This document shows, one piece after another, positions 1 to 6,277 of a DNA stretch of 52,658 bases. The stretch's first letter is position 1; every line of letters starts with the position of its first letter. Where the stretch lies: positions 1-52,658 of the forward strand of contig JAKQSZ010000034.1 in assembly GCA_029569475.1 (NCBI GenBank), written 5' to 3'. The position numbers and the translations under genes are program-made. This DNA comes from Candidatus Eiseniibacteriota bacterium (GTDB lineage Bacteria > Eisenbacteria > RBG-16-71-46 > CAIMUX01). The notes under the pieces were generated by a model. The model searched no databases, was not told where the DNA came from, and worked only from the letters and a program-made list of their open reading frames with translations.

Positions 1-27
1 GAGACCGACCCAGATCATCTTGGACAT
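1..27 (-). CDS. Start of a gene that leaves the window (partial)
   Basis: On the minus strand an ATG at 27-25 opens a frame reading MSKMIWVGL up to the window edge. It is preceded by a textbook Shine-Dalgarno (AAGGAG, 7 nt before the ATG), the main reason to believe it. Nine residues are too few to name a product. It lies in the same direction as the SGNH gene and 244 bp downstream of it. The Shine-Dalgarno and the bases up to the ATG are one arm of a perfect 11-bp inverted repeat described separately. Confidence 0.5.
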
Positions 28-125
28 GGCTGGACTCCTTCCAGTCGGCGATCTCGACGATCGCTTGTGGCTCTGGTTGTTGTGGACTCAACTCAACTAA
101 CCCACGTTAGCGAGGGAGTCCAGCC
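28..125 (-). promoter_or_regulatory. Inverted repeat that could sequester a ribosome binding site
   Basis: GGCTGGACTCC at 28-38 and GGAGTCCAGCC at 115-125 are perfect reverse complements, 11 bp with a 76-nt loop. On the minus-strand transcript the 3' arm is exactly the stretch from the GGAG of the Shine-Dalgarno to the base before the ATG at 27. Pairing would therefore block initiation. This could be a translational switch or chance; the sequence alone cannot decide. Confidence 0.35.
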
Positions 126-271
126 GTTCCATAGGGTCTGAGGTGCGTCCGAAGACCCCAGTCGGCACTCGATGAAGCGATCCATGAACAGACCATGCCT
201 CGGATCACGATCGGGTTGTGGGGCATTGGCTGGCGTGCACGCGACAACGGATTCTTCGCCACTTCGCCAGG

Positions 272-1465
272 TCATTCGGAAGTCTGTGGACGTGCGCCGC
301 CAGCGTGCGTGCCGTGGGGCCGCCGGGACCTGGCCGGTTTGGATGGGAAGAGCTTTTGCACGAATGCCGCCACGGCTTGACCGGCCACGCGATTGCCCCG
401 TGGGCTCCAGTGGGTGTCATCGGGCAGGTAGAGACTGGAGTCGGGTTGGTGCGCCTCACGCAGAATCGGCAGGAGGTCCAGCACCGGCACGTCGTAGCGG
501 GCGGAGAAGTCCCCCAGCCGCCGCTGGGGCTCGTCGATGTGGTAGCGCCCCCGGTCGGTGCGGGACTCGAGGATCGTCCGGCGGATCGCCGGATCCACCT
601 GGATCTCGTCGGGGATGAGGACCATGCCCCAGGGGATCTGCGCTTCCCGGCAGATGCGGTCGAAGGTGAGCAGCGACGACTCGGCGGACCTCCAGAGGCT
701 CTCGAGTTCCGGCGTCGGGCTGCGCAGGTAGACGGCCAGCCGGTTCTCCTGCACCTGCCGGTAGTAGAAGCTCGCCAGCTTCCGCGTGAAGCTGGGGCGG
801 CCCGCTCCGTCGCCTGCCCCGTCGCGGACCAGGCGGGATGCGCGCAGGCGGAAGAAGAGGCCCCGTTCGAGGTAGCCGAAGAGATAGGAGCGCCGGGCCA
901 GGTTCAGCCACGGCCGGGCGGAGGTCGCCGGATAGAGCTCCCCGCGCCGGACGGCGTGGCGGGTCTGCTGTCCTGTGACGTCGTTGCCGACGTAGAAGCA
1001 GAGCAGGACGCCGTCGGGCGTCAGGCCCAGTCCGTGTCCTTGCAGGACGCCCACGTAGTTGTCCGGGCCGTAGCCGCCTAGGCCCATGAGAACGATGTCC
1101 GCGGAGTCCCCGCGGGAGACCAGCGCGGCCTCCGCGACTCGCAGGAAGCTCTCGCTCAGACGGCCTTCGCCGAAGACGAAGGAGTCGCCGATTCCCAGGA
1201 TCCGCCGTCGCCCCGGCGGTTTGGGGAGAGGATGCTCCCGGTCACGGAATCCCAGGGAATTGACGTGGTAGTCCGCTCCTGACCGGTCGACTTCTCCGGG
1301 GCCTTGCGGGCGCAGCCGGTAACCGGCTGCTGCATCAGGGATCCAGGAGCCGCGGTTGGCGGGAAGCGGCATGCTCAGGTAGATACGCATTCCCACCTCG
1401 GCCAGGACGCAGGCTAGAACGCAGCCGGTCAGGACGAGGATCGTGACGGACGACCGGCGCTTCAA
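272..1465 (-). CDS. SGNH/GDSL-hydrolase-like protein with N-terminal membrane anchor
   Basis: About 397 aa. A hydrophobic segment (residues 7-20) follows a KRR start, so the protein is probably anchored or exported. The block I motif GIGDSFVFGEG (near residue 90) supplies the candidate Ser nucleophile, and the C-terminal DDTHWSPRGN block gives the Asp-x-x-His pair, as in SGNH hydrolases and AlgX/AlgJ-like polysaccharide O-acetylation proteins. Start: a TTG at 1465-1463 preceded by GGAGG with a short 4-nt spacing. The open frame continues upstream, but there it is only the antisense of the ABC exporter gene. It follows the exporter gene on the same strand with 34 bp between them. Substrate unknown; esterase or O-acetyl transferase/hydrolase on cell-surface glycan is a guess. 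Confidence 0.7.
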   Translation of the reverse strand: MKRRSSVTILVLTGCVLACVLAEVGMRIYLSMPLPANRGSWIPDAAAGYRLRPQGPGEVDRSGADYHVNSLGFRDREHPLPKPPGRRRILGIGDSFVFGEGRLSESFLRVAEAALVSRGDSADIVLMGLGGYGPDNYVGVLQGHGLGLTPDGVLLCFYVGNDVTGQQTRHAVRRGELYPATSARPWLNLARRSYLFGYLERGLFFRLRASRLVRDGAGDGAGRPSFTRKLASFYYRQVQENRLAVYLRSPTPELESLWRSAESSLLTFDRICREAQIPWGMVLIPDEIQVDPAIRRTILESRTDRGRYHIDEPQRRLGDFSARYDVPVLDLLPILREAHQPDSSLYLPDDTHWSPRGNRVAGQAVAAFVQKLFPSKPARSRRPHGTHAGGARPQTSE

Positions 1466-1499
1466 GATTCCTCCCCGGCTCGGCGGACCATGGCTCTCT

Positions 1500-3587
1500 T
1501 CACTCCGCGCCGGCCGACTGGACCGGCTCGGGCTTCTCTCCGGCGTCCGGATCGACGCCCTGGCGAAGGTACTCCAATTCGTAGTAGCGGGCATAGATGC
1601 CGCCGAGCCGGAGCAGGTCGTCGTGGGTTCCCTCCTCGACCAGACGGCCGCGATGCAGAACCAGGACGCGGTCGACGTGGCGGATGGTGGAGAGCCGGTG
1701 CGCGATGACCAGACTCGTGCGACCGCCGAGAAGCGTGAGGAGCGCGGCCTGGATCCGCTGCTCGGTCTCCGTGTCGACATAGGAGGTGGCCTCATCCAGC
1801 ACGAGAATCGGCGGGTCGACCAGCAGGGCGCGAGCGAAGGACACCAACTGCCGCTGTCCGGCGGAGAGCCGGGTCCCTCTCTCGCCGACCGGCTCCTCCA
1901 GGTTGTCTCCGGCCTGTACGGACCCGGCGCCGGCGAGGACGTTGGGATACAGACCAACCAGGCGGAGGACCCGATCGATCTCCTCGGCGGGCCGGTTCTG
2001 CTTCAAGGCCACGTTGCGCCGCACGCTTTCGTTCCACAGGAATGTCTCCTGGGGAACGGCGCCGACCTGCCGCCGCAGCTCTCCCAGGTTCCACTGACGC
2101 ACGTCCCGGCCGCGCACGAGGATCCGGCCGGAGTCGACGTCGTGGAACCGGACGAGAAGGTTCAGGATGGTCGTCTTGCCGGCCCCGGTATGGCCCACCA
2201 GCGCGACCGACTCCCCGTCCTCGATCCGGAAGCTCACGCCTCGCAGGATCTCCTCGCCGGGCTTGTAGCTGAAGCGCACGTCGCAAAACTCCAGAGCCGC
2301 CGGTTGGACCGTCCGCCGTTGCGGCGAGCTGAATGGGGCCGAACCGGCTTGCGCTGAGCTCGACCGCGCCGGGCTGACTTCGGCCGAACCGACTTGCGCT
2401 GAGCTCGACCGCGCCGGGCTGACTTCGGCCGAACTGACTTGCGCTGAACTCGACTGCACCGAGCTCGACCGCGTCGAGCTGGCCTGCCCCGAGATGACTT
2501 CGTGCCGGGCTGATGATGGCGAAGCAGTCACCACAGCGTCCGGAGAGGTCTCCGGAGAGACGATGGCCGGGAGGGTATCGAGCAGCTCGAAGATGCGCTC
2601 GGAGGATGCCATGGCGCTCTGCAGGATGTTGTACCGGTCGGCCAGATCGCGTATCGGCCGGAAGAAGCGTTCGCTGTACTGGATGAAGGCGACCAGGGAG
2701 CCCAGGGTGAGGGCGCCGCGCAGGCTCTCGCCGCCGCCATGGTAGAGAATGAGGGCGAGCGCCAGAACCTCCAGGAACTCGACCACCGGAAAGTACACCG
2801 CGAAGTAGAAGACCGACTTCAGGAAGGCGTCGCGGTGCGCCAGGTTTCGCTCCACGAACTTCCGCCGCCGCCACGGCTCCGCCGTGAAGAGCTGCACCAC
2901 CGGCATCCCCGTGATGCTCTCCTGCATGAAGGCATTGAGGGCGGCGACGCGAACCCGGATCTGGGCGAAGGCGTGGCGGACCTTGGCGCGGAAGATCAGC
3001 GAGGCCGCGAGCAGAAGCGGGATCACGATCATCGTGATGAGCGCCAGCCGCCAGTTCAGCCACAGCAACGCGGTGGCGATGCCCAGGAGGGTGAGGACGT
3101 CGCCGAAGATGGAGACGAGCCCGGCGGAGAACAGTTCGTTGAGCGTTTCAACATCCCCGGTCAACCGGGTCATGACCCGGCCCACCGGATTGCGGGCGAA
3201 CCAGGCATGGTCGAGCCGCTGCAGATGAGAGAAAATCGCGCCCCGCAGATCCCGGATGATGCGCTGGCCCGTCGAGGCGGTCAGGGTCAGCTGGAAGTGG
3301 CGGAGGGCGAAGACGGCCAGCAGCAGGGCCAGGTAGAGGATCGACAGCCGTCCCAGGCCGGCCACGTCTCCGGCGGCGACGTGGACGTCGATGGCCCGGC
3401 GCGCCAGCAGAGGGAAGAGCAGCTCGCCGGCGGACACGAGCAGCAGCAGGACCACGGAGACGGCAATGTGGCCGCGGAAGGGGCGCGCATAGCCCAGCAG
3501 TCGCGCCAGGACGACGCGATCGACCTTGGGCTGGTAGATCCTCTCGGCTTCAGGCCCCGGCTCCGCTCCCCTCCCTCGGGCGCTCAT
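1500..3587 (-). CDS. ABC exporter subunit, TMD-NBD half-transporter (catalytically complete NBD)
   Basis: 695 aa. Residues 1-330 are a type IV (MsbA/LmrA-like) exporter membrane domain; residues 440-690 are the nucleotide-binding domain. Visible are Walker A GHTGAGKTT (near 463), signature LSAGQ, Walker B ILVLDEATS with the catalytic Glu, and the switch His in IAHRLST. Its start codon overlaps the stop of the upstream subunit (ATGA), so the two are translationally coupled and should form one heterodimer. The partner has Asp in place of the catalytic Glu; this subunit carries the intact one. Between membrane domain and NBD (residues about 356-437) lies an 80-residue Ser/Ala-rich linker made of degenerate 5-residue units, encoded by 45-bp DNA repeats; family members normally have a short linker here. 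The transported substrate is not evident: lipid, drug or peptide are all possible. Confidence 0.92.
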   Translation of the reverse strand: MSARGRGAEPGPEAERIYQPKVDRVVLARLLGYARPFRGHIAVSVVLLLLVSAGELLFPLLARRAIDVHVAAGDVAGLGRLSILYLALLLAVFALRHFQLTLTASTGQRIIRDLRGAIFSHLQRLDHAWFARNPVGRVMTRLTGDVETLNELFSAGLVSIFGDVLTLLGIATALLWLNWRLALITMIVIPLLLAASLIFRAKVRHAFAQIRVRVAALNAFMQESITGMPVVQLFTAEPWRRRKFVERNLAHRDAFLKSVFYFAVYFPVVEFLEVLALALILYHGGGESLRGALTLGSLVAFIQYSERFFRPIRDLADRYNILQSAMASSERIFELLDTLPAIVSPETSPDAVVTASPSSARHEVISGQASSTRSSSVQSSSAQVSSAEVSPARSSSAQVGSAEVSPARSSSAQAGSAPFSSPQRRTVQPAALEFCDVRFSYKPGEEILRGVSFRIEDGESVALVGHTGAGKTTILNLLVRFHDVDSGRILVRGRDVRQWNLGELRRQVGAVPQETFLWNESVRRNVALKQNRPAEEIDRVLRLVGLYPNVLAGAGSVQAGDNLEEPVGERGTRLSAGQRQLVSFARALLVDPPILVLDEATSYVDTETEQRIQAALLTLLGGRTSLVIAHRLSTIRHVDRVLVLHRGRLVEEGTHDDLLRLGGIYARYYELEYLRQGVDPDAGEKPEPVQSAGAE
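2338..2472 (-). repeat. Three tandem 45-bp repeats inside an ABC exporter gene
   Basis: Copies begin at 2338, 2383 and 2428. The first two are almost identical and the third has diverged. Each encodes 15 residues (three pentapeptides such as SSAQV, SSAEV, SPARS) of the linker between membrane domain and NBD. The length is a multiple of three, so copy-number changes keep the frame. Confidence 0.85.
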
Positions 3588-5560
3588 GTTCCCGCCCCAG
3601 TGGCTTCGAGTTCGTCGGTCAGCCTTTGGCGGCGTGCCAGATCAGCGTACCGACCGCCCCGTGACAGGAGCTGCCCAGGCGTTCCTTCCTCGACGATGCG
3701 TCCTTCCTCCAGGAAGAGGACCCGGTCCAGGGTCTGCAAGGTCGACACCCGATGGCCGATGAGCACGAGGGTGCGGTCCGCGGTCCGGCGCCGAAGGTTC
3801 TCCAGGAGAATCGACTCCGTGCTCTTGTCCACGCTGGAGAGGGCATCGTCGAGAACCAGCACCGGCGCGTCCTTCAGGAACGCCCGCGCGATCGCCACGC
3901 GCTGTCGCTGCCCTCCCGAAAGGGTGACCCCGCGTTCGCCCACCGGGGTGTCGAGACCATGGGAGAAGGCGCGCAGGTCGTCCTCGAGACGAGCTTGGGC
4001 CGCCGCCTCGGCGATCTCTTCGGGAGTGGCGTCCAATCGGCCGAAACGGATGTTCTCTCGCAGCAAATCGGAGAAGAGAAACGGATCCTGCGGGACGAAG
4101 GCAAAGGTCCGGCGCACCTCCGCCAGGTCCAGGTCCCGGATGTCCCGGCCGTTGAGGAGGATCCTTCCTCGGGTCGGGTCATGCAGGCGGGCCAGCAACT
4201 GGACCAAGGTTGATTTGCCGGATCCGGTGCGGCCGGCGATGCCGAGCCGTTGTCCGGCCGGCACGTGGAGGTGGACGTCGTGAAGGACGAGCGGGCCATC
4301 GCCATAGGCGAAGGAGACACCCTCGAAGACGACATCGGCGAGCGGCGGCCGCGCCGTGCAGCTCTCCGAAGTTGGATCCAGTCCTGACGACCGTCCGAGT
4401 ACCGGCCCTGACGCCCGCCCGAGCGCCGGTCCCGGCGCTCGCCCTGGCGCTGACCCCGACGCGGTGGCGACGAGCGGGGGATCCGCGCGCCCGCCGATGC
4501 GGGGAAGCACCGATCGGGGCGCCTCGGAAGATCGATGGACCGAAAGACCCAGCCCCTGCCCGGGGCCGCTGCGGATCTCCGGTTCCTGCCGCATGATCTG
4601 CAGGATCCGCTGCATCGCGGCCTCGCCGCGCTCGATCATCGAGATCACCCAACCAATCGCGACGAAGGGCCAGGTGAGTTGGGAGAGGTAGCCCATGAAG
4701 GCGACCAGTTCGCCCAGCGAGACCGCCCCGCTGATGACGCGGGCCCCTCCTACCCAGAGCAGGAGAAGGCCGCCGGCGCCGAGCAACAACGCGATCGTGG
4801 CCTGGAAGAACGAACGGTACCGCGCCAGCGCGAGGTTGGCCTCCAGGTAGTCCTCGTTGACGCCGGCGAAGTGGGCCTTCTCCGCTTCTTCGCGCCCATA
4901 GGCCTGCACGACGCGGATCCCGGCGATGTTCTCCTGGGCGGCGTTGGAGAGGGCGCCGTACTGCTCCTGCACCCGCCGGGAGCGATGGTGCACCTCCCGC
5001 GCCATGCGCGAGACGACGAAGGCCATGAGGGGGAAGGGCAGGAGGGTGGCCACGCTCAGCGCCGGATCCAGGCGAAACATGAGAGAGCCGGCCGCCGCCA
5101 CGTTGGTCGCGGTGGTCAGGCCGTACATCAGTCCGGGCCCGACCACATCGCGGACGGCGTTGAGATCGTTGGAGGCCCGCGCCATGAGATCGCCCGTGCG
5201 GTGACGCTGGTAGAACGAGGCGGAGAGCGCTTGCAGGTGGTCGAAGAAGTCGTTGCGCAGGTCGAACTCGATCTCGCGGGAGACGCCGATCAGGATCTGC
5301 CGCTTGAGAAAGAGGAACACCCCGGCGAAGGCGCTGGCCGCAAGCATCCAGCCGGCGATGCGGAGCAGGAAGCTGGAGTCCGCTCCGCCACGCAGGCCGT
5401 CGATTGCCTGGAGGGTAAGCCAGGGGATGGCCATGACCGCGGCGCTCTGGAAGAGGATGCAGAGATAACCGCGCAGGATCTGTCCTCGGTACCTGGCGAG
5501 GTACGGACGGAGTTCGCGAAGATAGGGGAAGAGCGGGCGGGCCGTGGCGAGAGTTCTCAT
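3584..5560 (-). CDS. ABC exporter subunit, TMD-NBD half-transporter (degenerate Walker B)
   Basis: 658 aa. The membrane domain occupies residues 1-320 and the NBD about 410-650. Walker A is GRTGSGKST (near 442), the signature is a canonical LSGGQ, and Walker B reads VLVLDDALS, with Asp where the catalytic Glu normally sits. This is the pattern of asymmetric exporters such as TM287/288, LmrCD and BmrCD, where one ATP site is degenerate. The following gene supplies the catalytic Glu, and the two reading frames overlap by 4 nt. I start at the ATG at 5560 because MRTLATARPLF leads directly into the first membrane helix; the frame stays open to 6145 but encodes only Arg/Pro-rich sequence there. 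Residues about 330-405 are a Gly/Pro/Arg low-complexity linker with a GRAPGPALGRASGP-like repeat, in the same place as the linker of the partner. Confidence 0.9.
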   Translation of the reverse strand: MRTLATARPLFPYLRELRPYLARYRGQILRGYLCILFQSAAVMAIPWLTLQAIDGLRGGADSSFLLRIAGWMLAASAFAGVFLFLKRQILIGVSREIEFDLRNDFFDHLQALSASFYQRHRTGDLMARASNDLNAVRDVVGPGLMYGLTTATNVAAAGSLMFRLDPALSVATLLPFPLMAFVVSRMAREVHHRSRRVQEQYGALSNAAQENIAGIRVVQAYGREEAEKAHFAGVNEDYLEANLALARYRSFFQATIALLLGAGGLLLLWVGGARVISGAVSLGELVAFMGYLSQLTWPFVAIGWVISMIERGEAAMQRILQIMRQEPEIRSGPGQGLGLSVHRSSEAPRSVLPRIGGRADPPLVATASGSAPGRAPGPALGRASGPVLGRSSGLDPTSESCTARPPLADVVFEGVSFAYGDGPLVLHDVHLHVPAGQRLGIAGRTGSGKSTLVQLLARLHDPTRGRILLNGRDIRDLDLAEVRRTFAFVPQDPFLFSDLLRENIRFGRLDATPEEIAEAAAQARLEDDLRAFSHGLDTPVGERGVTLSGGQRQRVAIARAFLKDAPVLVLDDALSSVDKSTESILLENLRRRTADRTLVLIGHRVSTLQTLDRVLFLEEGRIVEEGTPGQLLSRGGRYADLARRQRLTDELEATGAGT

Positions 5561-6176
5561 TCCGCCCGCAGGCTCCGAGGCTGTCCGCGGCCGCCCTCGA
5601 TCCTCCGCCGGCGTCGGAGGCGCTCGTGCCGTCTCGGGAGACCGCGCGCACCTGCGGCGGCTGGCGCGGCTTGGGATCGTCCGAAGGAGCGCGGCATTCC
5701 CCGGTGGAGTGCAATGCGACCCTCCGAGCCGGCGCGTCCGGCCACGGCGGCGCCTGCGGAGATGGACGCGGGTGTTTGCGGGAGTTCGGCCATTGTGGTC
5801 AAAGGTAACCGCGGATTCTGGAGCGCACAAGTGGACGCCCGTTCTTCCGCGCGGCGCTCGCAGCGGACGACCGCGCCAGGGCGGCCGGTGGATTGCCGCC
5901 CGCCGGCGATCGCGGCACCGCTCTTGCCTCGACTCCGAAACGATCGTGGCCGGCCACCAGGATGGAGGGACACATGCGGCGCTCCAACACCTCAGGGCCT
6001 CCGGTGGCGCGACGAGCCGCCGCGGCGCCCGGAAGCAACCCTGTACGAGCCGGGAGAGTCCGGGCAGGTTTATGGACGAGGCCCCAAGGAAGACGGATGG
6101 GCTGACCCCCGCGCCCCGCCGGCGCCGTTGGGGGTGAGACAGCAACGCCTCCGGGCGGTAAGGAGCCCTGAAGCAA
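5561..6176. other. Intergenic stretch with no gene I can support
   Basis: 616 bp between the start of the exporter operon and the terminator of the six-cysteine-repeat gene. Open frames exist on both strands but are Arg/Pro/Gly-rich, have no ribosome binding site and no domain I recognise. The exporter promoter should lie here; I could not pick a convincing -35/-10 pair. Confidence 0.5.
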
Positions 6177-6212
6177 GCGTCCGGCCCGTGGCGGGCGCCA
6201 CAGGCCGGACGC
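6177..6212 (-). terminator. Hairpin terminator of the six-cysteine-repeat gene
   Basis: GCGTCCGGCC (6177-6186) pairs perfectly with GGCCGGACGC (6203-6212), and an inner TGGC/GCCA pair extends the stem. It lies 65 bp beyond the stop at 6278 on the minus strand and is followed by TTGCTTC, only weakly T-rich. Confidence 0.6.
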
Positions 6213-6222
6213 GTTTGGATCG

Positions 6223-6277
6223 TCAGATCAGACCAGACCAGACCAGATCAGGTCAGGTCAGGTCAGATCAGATCAGA
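6223..6277. repeat. Eleven tandem pentanucleotides abutting a stop codon
   Basis: Exactly 55 bp of 5-bp units of three kinds (TCAGA, CCAGA, TCAGG) ordered as blocks 2, 3, 3, 3. The array begins 10 bp after the terminator stem and ends at the base before the stop codon (6278-6280) of the minus-strand gene, so it is the first part of its 3' untranslated region. Confidence 0.9.

Noticed and set aside
2338..2472. CRISPR-like direct repeats
   Set aside because: Repeats are contiguous with no spacers and are in-frame coding sequence of an exporter linker.
5561..6145. 195-residue N-terminal extension of the exporter subunit
   Set aside because: Arg/Pro-rich, no membrane helix or ribosome binding site; the ATG at 5560 leads directly into the first helix.
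6223..6277. CRISPR or iteron array
   Set aside because: Five-bp units without spacers; too short for either.
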